In this document: positions 1 through 7,734 of the stretch, piece by piece
Numbering within the stretch: the stretch's first letter is position 1
How the letters are laid out: each line of letters opens with the position of its first letter
DNA from: Chloroflexota bacterium
Lineage (GTDB): Bacteria; Chloroflexota; Anaerolineae; Ardenticatenales; Ardenticatenaceae
Length of the DNA stretch: 17,935 bases
Assembly (NCBI GenBank): GCA_003520455.1
Contig: DOUV01000540.1
Location: forward strand, 1-17,935
Direction of reading: 5' to 3'
Position numbers and translations under genes: made by a program
Notes under the pieces: model-generated
The model's input: the letters and a program-made list of their open reading frames with translations, nothing else
What the model was told of the DNA's origin: nothing
Database searches by the model: none

Positions 1-1
1 G

Positions 2-796
2 CCCGGTGAGCCGGGCGCCCTGGCGGCCCTCTGGGCGGCCATCCACCCTGTTGCCCGCGCCAACGGGGCGGTTTTCCTGAGGGTCGAGCCGAACTGGCCG
101 GAGCCGGTGGATCTGGCAGCGCTCCGGCAGGCGAAGTTCCGCCCGGCGAGGCACCCCATCCAGCCCCAGACGACGATCCTGATCGACCTGCGACCGGCGC
201 TCGATGAGATTCTCACTCGGATGAAGGCCAAATGGCGCTACAACATCCGCCTGGCCGAGCGCAAAGGGGTCACGGTTCGGATCGGCGGGGCCGATGATTT
301 CGCCCTTTATTACGAGCTTATGCGCGCAACGGGCGAGCGCGACCAGTTTGGCGTTCGCCCGGCCGGCTACTACCGCGATGCCTGGGCCGCCTTCCAGCCC
401 GACCGGAGCCGTTTCTTCATCGCCGAGTACGCCGGCCAACCGCTGGCAGCGCTCATAGCCTTCCGCGTTGGGGCGATGGCCTGGTACCTCTACGGCGCAT
501 CCTCCGGGCGCGAGCGCAACCGCATGCCCAACCATGCCTTGCAGTGGGCAGCCATTCAGTGGGCGAAAGCCGCCGGTTGCGAGCAGTACGATCTCTGGGG
601 CATTCCGCCCGAGGTCCCTGCCGATCGTGAGCTGGCCGAGGAGTATGGTACAGGTGGGCTCTGGGGGGTCTACCGTTTCAAGCAGGGCTTCGGTGGGCGT
701 GTGGTCAACTATCCCGGTTCCTTCGACTTCGTCTACTCCCGCCCCCTCTACTGGGCGTATCAGCAGGTCATGGCCCGCCGAGGGACGAGAGATTAG
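2..796 (+). CDS. FemAB-type peptidyl/aminoacyl transferase (5' end outside window)
   Basis: The reading frame is open from base 2, so the gene starts upstream of the window and 264 C-terminal residues are visible. An ATG/GTG-type start can be drawn at 107, but the residues before it (GALAALWAAIHPVARANGAV, then FLRVEPNWPEP) look like the conserved FemAB segment preceding the second acyltransferase lobe, so 107 is not the real start. Family landmarks seen: MKAKWRYNIRLAERKGV (basic helix after the linker), the TGERDQFGVRP stretch, and the C-terminal AAGCEQYDLWGIP block typical of GNAT-fold FemX/FmhB-like proteins. Known family role: tRNA-dependent addition of amino acids to lipid II or peptidoglycan stem peptides at the cytoplasmic face of the membrane; some relatives act on other acceptors. 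The acceptor here cannot be deduced. The gene ends before a strong terminator and converges on gap. Confidence 0.8.
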   Translation, partial: PGEPGALAALWAAIHPVARANGAVFLRVEPNWPEPVDLAALRQAKFRPARHPIQPQTTILIDLRPALDEILTRMKAKWRYNIRLAERKGVTVRIGGADDFALYYELMRATGERDQFGVRPAGYYRDAWAAFQPDRSRFFIAEYAGQPLAALIAFRVGAMAWYLYGASSGRERNRMPNHALQWAAIQWAKAAGCEQYDLWGIPPEVPADRELAEEYGTGGLWGVYRFKQGFGGRVVNYPGSFDFVYSRPLYWAYQQVMARRGTRD

Positions 797-865
797 CGAT
801 TGGAGATCAACGACCCCGACCCAATGCAACAGGACGATGCAGGGGTTCAATCACCAATCTCGCAA

Positions 866-910
866 AAAACGGAACGATGAGCGCGGCGAGGGCGCTCATC
901 GTTCCGTTTT
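866..910. terminator. Bidirectional intrinsic terminator between femAB-like gene and gap
   Basis: A perfect 19-bp inverted repeat pairs 866-884 with 892-910 around a 7-nt loop. The right arm ends in TTTT on the + strand. Read on the - strand the left flank gives a run of six T. It therefore can stop both converging transcripts: the one ending at 796 and the gap transcript ending at 930. Confidence 0.9.
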
Positions 911-929
911 CGTCACTCTGCGTTGCGAT

Positions 930-1958
<1,029 letters not shown>

Positions 1959-2012
1959 AGAAAACCTCCTGACTTCTCGGGTGGAACGAGAAAATGCAGC
2001 CCATGCTGGCGC

Positions 2013-2041
2013 ATTATACCGGATGTGGTGCCGCCGGCCAA
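2013..2041 (-). promoter_or_regulatory. Sigma70-type promoter of gap
   Basis: On the - strand a perfect TATAAT -10 box (2013-2018) is preceded by TTGGCC (2036-2041, 4 of 6 to TTGACA) with an exact 17-nt spacer. The predicted start near 2006 gives a leader of about 47 nt ending in the AGGAGG ribosome site of gap. Confidence 0.75.
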
Positions 2042-2121
2042 TCACAAATGGCAGGCAGACGTCGGTACCTCGCATCTGATCGACAGGCTCGCCGCCGGCG
2101 TAGCATGAGTGATGCCACGAG

Positions 2122-2135
2122 TGCCTGATCAGGCA
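2122..2135. promoter_or_regulatory. 14-bp palindrome in the gap / glycerate kinase divergent region
   Basis: TGCCTGATCAGGCA is a perfect 14-bp palindrome. It sits between the gap promoter (2013-2041) and the glycerate kinase start (2207), where a dimeric repressor site would be expected. No regulator can be assigned. I found no convincing + strand promoter in this interval; the nearest candidate, TCGACA at 2080-2085 with TAGCAT at 2101-2106, has a short 15-nt spacer. Confidence 0.35.
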
Positions 2136-2206
2136 TTCAAAAGCGAGAGACTCGAAGCCAGGTGCGTCGCACCTGTTCTCCGTTTCGAGGTCGGAAGGAG
2201 GCTCGT

Positions 2207-3652
2207 ATGTCCCATTTCAATCCAGGTTGGCTTGCTCGGAGCCCGAGCCGTCGGTACAAATCCCAGATCGAGGCCATTCTTGAAGCTGCTCTGGATGCGG
2301 TCGATCCGGTCAACGCCGTAAAGCGCCACATGCGTGTGGAGGGCGACGCGCTCGTCGTCGGCGAGCAGCGCTACGACCTGGGGGGTGGCAGTGGGTCGGG
2401 CTCCGAATCACACGGGTCGGGGCCAGGTCGACCGCGCCGCGTCTTCGTCGTCGGCGCGGGCAAAGCCAGCGGTGCGATGGCCCGTGCGGTCGAAGAGCTG
2501 TTGGGCGACCGGGTGACAGCGGGCGTGGTCAACGTCAAATACGGCTACACCGCCGAGACCCGGCGTATCGAGCTGATCGAGGCCGGGCACCCGCTGCCCG
2601 ATGAGAACAGCATCGCCGGCGCGCGGCGCATGGCCGCGCTGCTCCGCACGGTGACGGCCGATGACCTGGTCATCGGCCTGATCTCGGGTGGCGGATCGGC
2701 GCTGCTGATCCTGCCGGCCGAGGGCATCACCCTCGCCGACATGGAACAATTCACGGATGTTTTGCTGCGCAGTGGGGCGACGATCAACGAGCTGAACACG
2801 GTGCGCAAGCATCTTGATCTGATCAAGGGCGGTGGTCTCGCGCGGCTGGCCTTCCCGGCCACCTTCGTCGCTCTCGTGCTGTCCGACGTGGTGGGCAATC
2901 CTCTCGATGTCATCGCCTCTGGCCCGACCGTGCCCGATACGACCACATTTGCCGAGGCCTGGGCGGTGCTGGAGCGCTACGGCATCGTAGACGACGTCCC
3001 CCGGCCAATCGCCGACCGGTTGCGGCGGGGCACCGCCGGGCAGATCCCCGACACGCCGAAGCCCGGCGATCCGCTCTTCGCGAACGTCGCCACACTGATC
3101 GTGGCCAGCAATGCGGTCGCCGCCCAGGCGGCGGTCGCCACGGCCCAAGCTCTGGGCTACCATGCGTTGCTCCTTTCAACCTACATCGAGGGCGAAGCGC
3201 GTGAGGTCGCGAAGGTGGCGGCGGCCATCGCCAAGGAAGTCGTCCACTCGGGCCGGCCGCTGGCGCCACCCGCCTGTCTCGTGGCCGGCGGCGAGACGAC
3301 GGTTACGGTCCGCGGCTCGGGCAAGGGCGGCCGCAACCAGGAAGTGGCCCTGGCCGCGGCACTCGCGCTCGATGGCTGGTCGAATGTGGCTATCGTCGCC
3401 CTGGCGACTGACGGTGGCGATGGCCCAACCGATGCCGCGGGCGCTCTGGTGGACGGCACGACCGTCCAGCGCGGCCGGCTGCAGGGCCTTGAGGCCCGTG
3501 ACTTCCTGGATCGCAACGACGCCTACCCATTTCTCCGCGCCGTCGGCGACCTGCTGATCACCGGGCCGACCAACACCAATGTCAACGATCTGTTATTTGT
3601 CTTTGGTTTCTCGAATGTGCCGACGGCCTCGGTGCGTTCGCCAACCGGCTGA
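2207..3652 (+). CDS. Glycerate 2-kinase, MOFRL family (DUF4147 + MOFRL)
   Basis: Predicted to phosphorylate D-glycerate at C2 with ATP, giving 2-phosphoglycerate for lower glycolysis; members are often misannotated as hydroxypyruvate reductase TtuD. The 481-residue protein shows the N-terminal DUF4147 domain (about 17-260) with [30 protein letters not shown] and [21 protein letters not shown], then the MOFRL domain (about 355-465) with [39 protein letters not shown] and [11 protein letters not shown]. The start at 2207 is chosen because GGAAGGAGG ends 5 nt before it; an earlier in-frame start at 2162 lacks a ribosome site. It is slightly long for the family: a GS-rich loop sits at 59-72, and a tail of about a dozen residues follows the usual C-terminal NVNDL strand. 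It lies next to gap, which fits a lower-glycolysis or photorespiratory-type glycerate salvage role. Confidence 0.93.
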   Translation: MSHFNPGWLARSPSRRYKSQIEAILEAALDAVDPVNAVKRHMRVEGDALVVGEQRYDLGGGSGSGSESHGSGPGRPRRVFVVGAGKASGAMARAVEELLGDRVTAGVVNVKYGYTAETRRIELIEAGHPLPDENSIAGARRMAALLRTVTADDLVIGLISGGGSALLILPAEGITLADMEQFTDVLLRSGATINELNTVRKHLDLIKGGGLARLAFPATFVALVLSDVVGNPLDVIASGPTVPDTTTFAEAWAVLERYGIVDDVPRPIADRLRRGTAGQIPDTPKPGDPLFANVATLIVASNAVAAQAAVATAQALGYHALLLSTYIEGEAREVAKVAAAIAKEVVHSGRPLAPPACLVAGGETTVTVRGSGKGGRNQEVALAAALALDGWSNVAIVALATDGGDGPTDAAGALVDGTTVQRGRLQGLEARDFLDRNDAYPFLRAVGDLLITGPTNTNVNDLLFVFGFSNVPTASVRSPTG

Positions 3653-3709
3653 AGCGGGCGATGAGCATTCTCCAAGGGCACTCTGGCAGTGCATCGCCCC
3701 TCGCCCGCT
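3653..3709 (+). terminator. Stem-loop just after glycerate kinase (possible terminator)
   Basis: A 9-bp outer stem pairs AGCGGGCGA (3653-3661) with TCGCCCGCT (3701-3709) and starts directly after the stop codon. Inside it GCACT/AGTGC (3678-3682/3688-3692) forms a small hairpin. GGGCGATG (3656-3663) can alternatively pair with CATCGCCC (3692-3699). No T-tract follows, so it may act in 3'-end protection or as a weak terminator. Confidence 0.5.
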
Positions 3710-3747
3710 CGACGTTTGAGGAGCCCTGCCGCTTTGAGAGGAAACCC

Positions 3748-3776
3748 TTGACAAATAGGCTCCTATACGGTATGGT
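3748..3776 (+). promoter_or_regulatory. Promoter of the lacI-type regulator / sugar transport locus
   Basis: A perfect TTGACA -35 box (3748-3753), a 17-nt spacer and TATGGT (3771-3776, 4 of 6 to TATAAT). The -10 box touches the LacI-type palindrome beginning at 3776, so the promoter is probably shut when that site is occupied. Confidence 0.75.
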
Positions 3777-3789
3777 GTAACCGGTTACA
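3776..3789. promoter_or_regulatory. LacI-family operator palindrome
   Basis: TGTAACCGGTTACA is a perfect 14-bp palindrome with the central CG pair typical of LacI/GalR-family operators. It covers the -10/+1 region of the promoter at 3748-3776. The next gene downstream (4042) encodes a LacI-family protein, so autorepression is the simplest reading. I did not find a second copy by eye in the other intergenic regions of the window. Confidence 0.8.
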
Positions 3790-4041
3790 TTATCCTCTCT
3801 TCCACTATTCGTTCCTGCCGTATCACTGCTGCTGCTGCTACTACTCTCTTACGCTCCTCGTCGAGTGAAACATCCTCGCCCCGTTGAGCGACCAATTTGG
3901 CTCTGTTGATCGACCCGAGTTGGCGCGAGACGACCGCACAGCGCGCTCATCTGCGTTCTTCATCTGAGCGTCTGCTGGGGCGCATTCAGCCATGGCAGAG
4001 TGAGGATACGAATCCGCCTGGAGTATGGAAGAACCACAGAT
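3790..4041 (+). other. Long untranslated leader of the lacI-type gene
   Basis: About 250 nt separate the predicted transcription start from the regulator start codon, with no supported gene. It holds a pyrimidine-rich first part with a short CTG/CTA triplet run (3826-3845). A hairpin follows: CAGC plus CGCTCA (3939-3949) pairs with TGAGCG plus GCTG (3965-3977), with a small internal loop. No known riboswitch class was recognised. Apparent reading frames here lack ribosome sites and run into the regulator gene out of frame. Confidence 0.4.
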
Positions 4042-5037
4042 ATGGTCACCATCCGCGACGTGGCACGGATTGCCGACGTGAGTATTGCCACCGTCTCGCG
4101 CGTCCTCAACGACAGTGAGGCAGTGCGTCCGGAGACACGCGAGCGCGTGTTGGACGCGATCAAAGCCTTGAATTACCAGCCGAGCTCGATTGCCCGGCGG
4201 CTCTCAATTGGGCGCAGCTTTACCATCGGAGTGATTCTGCCGTTTTTCACCCGCCCCTCGTTTGTAGAGCGTCTACGAGGGATCGAGGCGGCGTTGAGTT
4301 ACAGCGAGTACGACCTGGTCGTCTACAACGTCGAGACGCCGGCCCGGCGCGATGCCCACTTTGCGGCCCTCGCCGGGGGGGGGCGCTTTGATGGGGCCAT
4401 CATCATGTCCCTGGTGCCGGGCGACGAGGATGTTCGGCGTTGGAAAGCCGCGGGTGTGCCGGTGGTCCTGGTCGATGCCTTCCATCCAGCGTTGACGTGC
4501 GCGCTGGGTGACGATGTTCGCGGGGGGCGGTTGGCTGCCGAACACCTTATCTCTCAGGGGCACCGGCGCCTGGCCTTCGTGGGTGATACTCGCTACCAGC
4601 CGTTGGGCTTTACTTCGAGCCGGCACCGGCTGGAAGGGTTTCGGACAGCATTGGCCGATTGCGGGATCATCCTCAACGAGGACGATATTTTGCTGGACGA
4701 GCATGGCCGGCGCGAGGCCAGGGCCATGGCTGAGCAACTGTTGGCGCGGCCGCCACATGAGCGTCCCACCGCCGTCTTCGCCGCGAGCGATACTCAGGCG
4801 CTTGGCATCCTGGACGCGTTGCGTGGGCACGGGCTCCGCGCGCCGGACGATCTGGCGGTCATCGGTTTTGATGACATCGAGGTCGCCGAGGTCTACGATT
4901 TGACAACGGTGCGCCAACCTCTTTATGAGTCGGGTAGCCTCGGGGCGGAGCTGTTGCGGGATTTGCTGGAGCAGCCTGATCGTGAGCCTGTGAAGGTCGA
5001 GCTCCCGCTGGAGGTTGTTTCGCGAGGAACCGCGTGA
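4042..5037 (+). CDS. LacI-family transcriptional regulator
   Basis: A cytosolic DNA-binding repressor that probably responds to a sugar or sugar phosphate. The 331-residue length is normal. The N-terminal helix-turn-helix and hinge are clear (VTIRDVARIADVSIATVSRV at 2-21, then NYQPSSIARRLS at 43-54), followed by a periplasmic-binding-like effector domain with the SHRRLAF-like block GHRRLAFVGD, the FAASDTQALGILDAL segment and DDLAVIGFDDIEVAE. I chose the ATG at 4042 because MVTIRDVAR is the standard family start; in-frame codons back to 4000 would add an unrelated basic tail. The ribosome site is weak (GGAAG, 10 nt upstream), suggesting low-level translation. It precedes a CUT1 transporter in the same direction and has a matching operator in its own promoter, so it probably controls itself and the sugar locus. 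Confidence 0.95.
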   Translation: MVTIRDVARIADVSIATVSRVLNDSEAVRPETRERVLDAIKALNYQPSSIARRLSIGRSFTIGVILPFFTRPSFVERLRGIEAALSYSEYDLVVYNVETPARRDAHFAALAGGGRFDGAIIMSLVPGDEDVRRWKAAGVPVVLVDAFHPALTCALGDDVRGGRLAAEHLISQGHRRLAFVGDTRYQPLGFTSSRHRLEGFRTALADCGIILNEDDILLDEHGRREARAMAEQLLARPPHERPTAVFAASDTQALGILDALRGHGLRAPDDLAVIGFDDIEVAEVYDLTTVRQPLYESGSLGAELLRDLLEQPDREPVKVELPLEVVSRGTA

Positions 5038-5056
5038 TTGGGGGAGATGCTCCTGA

Positions 5057-5086
5057 TTGACGTGGGGATTTGTTTTCGAATACGAA
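5057..5086 (+). promoter_or_regulatory. Weak candidate promoter ahead of the binding-protein gene
   Basis: TTGACG (5057-5062), an 18-nt spacer and TACGAA (5081-5086, 3 of 6 matches). It could give the transport operon a start independent of the lacI promoter, but the -10 box is poor. Read-through from the promoter at 3748 is equally possible. Confidence 0.25.
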
Positions 5087-5129
5087 GAGAGCCACTCGCC
5101 GTCCGCCAAGACTAAGCCGAGTAGCTCTC
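5087..5129 (+). other. Hairpin between regulator and transporter genes
   Basis: GAGAGCCACTCG (5087-5098) pairs with CGAGTAGCTCTC (5118-5129): 11 of 12 pairs and a 19-nt loop. No T-run follows, so it is more likely an RNA stability or attenuation element than a simple terminator. A second nested hairpin (GAGAAG/CTTCTC at 5170-5175/5200-5205 with GCAC/GTGC inside) follows. Confidence 0.45.
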
Positions 5130-5238
5130 GTCCACTCGACCGACGAGGGAATACCCCGCCTGCGAGCGTGAGAAGTATAGCACGGATGTGCGTTATTGTC
5201 TTCTCCGCGGGTGGGAACCTTGTTGGTGGATCGTCGGT

Positions 5239-5250
5239 AAGGAGGTGATC
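5239..5250 (+). promoter_or_regulatory. Orphan full-length Shine-Dalgarno sequence
   Basis: AAGGAGGTGATC is an uninterrupted 12-nt complement of the universal 16S rRNA 3' tail (GATCACCTCCTT). No ATG, GTG or TTG follows at normal spacing: the next ATG (5276) is 25 nt away. The real ribosome site of the lipoprotein gene (GGAGGAGA at 5313-5320) is a separate one. See findings. Confidence 0.5.
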
Positions 5251-5326
5251 GAACACACCAGCACGGAATACCCTGATGATCACAGGTCCTGCCTTTTGTA
5301 TCCAACTCAACCGGAGGAGAAGACAC

Positions 5327-6709
5327 ATGCTTCGCAAGACACGAGTTATCGCTGGATTCGCGCTGCTTCTGCTACTGCTGGTAGCGTGTGGTGGCGGTGG
5401 AGGAGCGGCTCCGACTGCTGAGCCGTTGACAACAACGATCGCTGCACCGGAGGCCACCTCCGAGGCGCAGACCCCGGCAACAGGACAGGGTGCCTCGGGC
5501 GTTGCTGCGGGCACCGTCAAGCTATGGTTCCACTCCGGCCGGGGCGAGGAGCGCGACGCGCTCAACAAGATCCTCGACAATTTCCGCGCCACCAACTCAG
5601 GTGTCACTGTCGACGCGGTCGAATTGCCCGAGGGGAGCTACAACGACCAGGTTCAGGCGGCGGCCTTTGCCAACGACCTTCCCTGCCTCCTCGACTTCGA
5701 TGGTCCCTTTGTCTACAACTACGCCTGGGGTGGTTTCCTGATTCCTCTTGATCAATATCTCACCCCCGAGATGAAGGACGACTTTCTGCCTTCGATCATC
5801 CAGCAGGGAACCTTCCAGGATGGCAAGCTGTACAGCCTCGGCCAGTTCGACTCGGGCCTCGCGATTTGGGCCAACAAGGAGCAGTTGGACACAGCGGGGG
5901 TTCGCATCCCTACCCTGGATAAGCCCTGGACCAAGGACGAGTTCAATCAGGCCCTGGCGTCCCTCCAGAAAGTGGACGGCATCGAAAACGCCCTCGATCT
6001 GAAGATGAACTATGGCCGGGGCGAATGGTTCACCTACGGCTTCTCACCCATCCTCCAGAGTTTTGGCGGTGACCTGATCGACCGCAGCAGCTACAAGAGC
6101 ACCGATGGCGTGTTGAACGGTTCAGAGTCGGTCGCGGCGATGGAGATGGTGCAGGGGTGGTTCAAGGATGGCTACGTGAATCCGCAACCACCCGGTGATA
6201 CGGCGTTTGTGGAAGGCAAGTCGGCGCTGAGCTGGGTCGGCCACTGGGTCGCCAACCAGTATATGGATGAGCTGGGTGATAACCTGCTCCTGCTCCCCAT
6301 GCCCGACTTCGGCAAGGGGCCCAAGACCGGGATGGGATCGTGGAACTGGGGCATCACCAGCAACTGCTCGAATCCCGATGCGGCCTGGAAAGTCCTGAGT
6401 TTTCTTGTCGAGCCCGACCAAATTCTCGTCATGACCGACGCCAACGGTGCCGTACCGGCGCGGAAGTCGGCGCTCGCAAAGTCTAAATTGTACGGCCCCG
6501 ACGGGAAGCTCAATCTCCTCGTGAAGCAGCTTGAGGGTGGCATCGCCGTGCCGCGGCCGATCACCCCGGCCTACCCAGCCATCACCAGCGCGTTCCAGGA
6601 GGCCTTCGACAACATCAAGAATGGGGCTGACGTCAAATCTGAACTGGACAAGGCCGTCAAGAAGATCGACCAGGACATCGAGGACAATCAGGGCTACCCA
6701 ATTAAATAG
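5327..6709 (+). CDS. CUT1 sugar ABC transporter substrate-binding lipoprotein
   Basis: An extracytoplasmic solute-binding protein of family 1 that captures a saccharide and delivers it to the two permeases encoded next. The 460-residue precursor begins MLRKTRVIAGFALLLLLLVA, followed by the lipobox cysteine at position 21 (LVAC) and a flexible G/A/P/T/E-rich linker to about residue 62, so it is membrane-tethered. The mature domain opens with VKLWFHSGRGEERDALNKIL and continues with QAAAFANDLPCLLDFDGPFV, WTKDEFNQALASLQ and SWNWGITSNCSNPDAAWKVL, all typical of the MalE/UgpB type. The start at 5327 follows GGAGGAGA by 6 nt and gives a proper signal peptide; an upstream in-frame ATG at 5276 would bury it. 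The ligand is not readable from sequence. Neighbouring sucrose-type enzymes suggest sucrose or another fructoside (inference). Confidence 0.93.
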   Translation: MLRKTRVIAGFALLLLLLVACGGGGGAAPTAEPLTTTIAAPEATSEAQTPATGQGASGVAAGTVKLWFHSGRGEERDALNKILDNFRATNSGVTVDAVELPEGSYNDQVQAAAFANDLPCLLDFDGPFVYNYAWGGFLIPLDQYLTPEMKDDFLPSIIQQGTFQDGKLYSLGQFDSGLAIWANKEQLDTAGVRIPTLDKPWTKDEFNQALASLQKVDGIENALDLKMNYGRGEWFTYGFSPILQSFGGDLIDRSSYKSTDGVLNGSESVAAMEMVQGWFKDGYVNPQPPGDTAFVEGKSALSWVGHWVANQYMDELGDNLLLLPMPDFGKGPKTGMGSWNWGITSNCSNPDAAWKVLSFLVEPDQILVMTDANGAVPARKSALAKSKLYGPDGKLNLLVKQLEGGIAVPRPITPAYPAITSAFQEAFDNIKNGADVKSELDKAVKKIDQDIEDNQGYPIK

Positions 6710-6722
6710 CCGGTTTACGAAG

Positions 6723-6756
6723 CGCCGGATCCCAGACAGACGGATGGGATCCGGCG
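6723..6756 (+). other. Intercistronic 12-bp hairpin after binding-protein gene
   Basis: CGCCGGATCCCA (6723-6734) pairs perfectly with TGGGATCCGGCG (6745-6756) around a 10-nt loop, 13 nt after the stop codon. No T-tract follows and the permease ribosome site comes 20 nt later. This arrangement is known from other sugar operons, where it protects the binding-protein mRNA and keeps the permeases at a lower level. Confidence 0.7.
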
Positions 6757-6789
6757 TCGTCTCCTCACCTTCACACAAGGAGGTACCTT

Positions 6790-7734
6790 ATGGCAGTTAC
6801 CCCCTCGGCTGAAACGGTGAGCCGAACTGTGAGGACAGTATCCCGAGAGCGGAGCGAGCAGTTGACGGCCTGGCTGTTCATGGCCCCGGCGGTCATCTTG
6901 CTGCTTATCTTCCTCATCACTCCCTTCCTCATGGCCTTTGGCCTGTCGTTTACCGACCAGCGGCTGATTCCCAATCCCAGGATACCCACCCAGTTCGTGG
7001 GAATGCGCAACTTTGTGCGCATGCTCCAAGATGCAACCTTCTTACGAGGACTTCTCAACAACTTTCTCTTTGCCGTGATCGTCGTTCCCGTCCAGACGAC
7101 CCTGGCACTGTTGCTCGCGATTCTCGTCAACCAAAGGATCCGGTCTGTGAACCTCTTTCGGACCATGTATTTCGTGCCGGTTGTCGTGCCGATGGTCGTC
7201 GTGGCCGTCATCTGGACCTTCCTCTACAACCCAGGAGCGGGGACCATCAACGCCTTCATCCAGGCGATCTCGGGGGGCCGGTTCGGTCCCTATGACTGGC
7301 TCGGCAGCACCACCCTGGCCTTCCCCGCCATCATGGTGCTCTCGATCTGGCAGGGCGTGGGCTTTCAGATGGTGATCTACCTCGCCGGCCTCCAAGAGAT
7401 CAACGCGGAGGTATACGAGGCCTCGGCGATCGATGGCGTCAACAAGTTTCAAGAGTTCTTCTACATTACGGTCCCTATGCTGCGGAACACGACGATCTTT
7501 GTCGTTATCTCCACCACGATCCTGGCCTTCAAACTCTTTACTCAGGTAGATGTGATGACCAGCGGCGGCCCGCAGGACGCCACCATGACGACGGTGTTGC
7601 ACGTCGTGAACCAGGGCTTCCGTGAACTGCGGGTCGGTTACGCCTCAGCCCTCACGATCACGTTCTTCCTGATCGTGCTGGCCATCTCGCTGGTACAGCG
7701 GGTGTTCCTGCAGGAAGAAAGGGCGGTGCAATAA
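6790..7734 (+). CDS. CUT1 sugar ABC transporter permease (MalF/UgpA type)
   Basis: An integral membrane subunit forming half of the import channel. The 314 residues show about six membrane segments, starting with FMAPAVILLLIFLITPFLMA (30-49). The cytoplasmic EAA loop lies at about 209-229 (YEASAIDGVNKFQEFFYITVP), with the conserved Gly and the terminal Pro that contact the ATPase. AAGGAGG (6777-6783) lies 6 nt before the ATG. Its stop overlaps the start of the second permease by one base, so the two are translationally coupled. The length is typical and there is no large MalF-like periplasmic insert, so the UgpA-like subclass fits best. Confidence 0.95.
   Translation: MAVTPSAETVSRTVRTVSRERSEQLTAWLFMAPAVILLLIFLITPFLMAFGLSFTDQRLIPNPRIPTQFVGMRNFVRMLQDATFLRGLLNNFLFAVIVVPVQTTLALLLAILVNQRIRSVNLFRTMYFVPVVVPMVVVAVIWTFLYNPGAGTINAFIQAISGGRFGPYDWLGSTTLAFPAIMVLSIWQGVGFQMVIYLAGLQEINAEVYEASAIDGVNKFQEFFYITVPMLRNTTIFVVISTTILAFKLFTQVDVMTSGGPQDATMTTVLHVVNQGFRELRVGYASALTITFFLIVLAISLVQRVFLQEERAVQ

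Noticed and set aside
1959..2075. N-terminal extension of GAPDH
   Set aside because: It would cross the TATAAT promoter and the AGGAGG ribosome site of gap, and the added residues do not resemble the family.
3826..3845. CTG/CTA triplet repeat
   Set aside because: Only about six units and imperfect; too short to treat as a functional or unstable repeat by itself.
5188..5421. 77-residue frame containing the strong Shine-Dalgarno-like sequence
   Set aside because: Its start lies before that sequence, it overlaps the lipoprotein signal peptide out of frame, and it is rich in Cys and Trp with no family resemblance.
4273..5607. 444-residue open frame on the - strand opposite the lacI-type gene
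   Set aside because: It is antisense to a clear LacI protein and to the start of the lipoprotein, and lacks recognisable motifs. It is an artefact of high GC at third codon positions.
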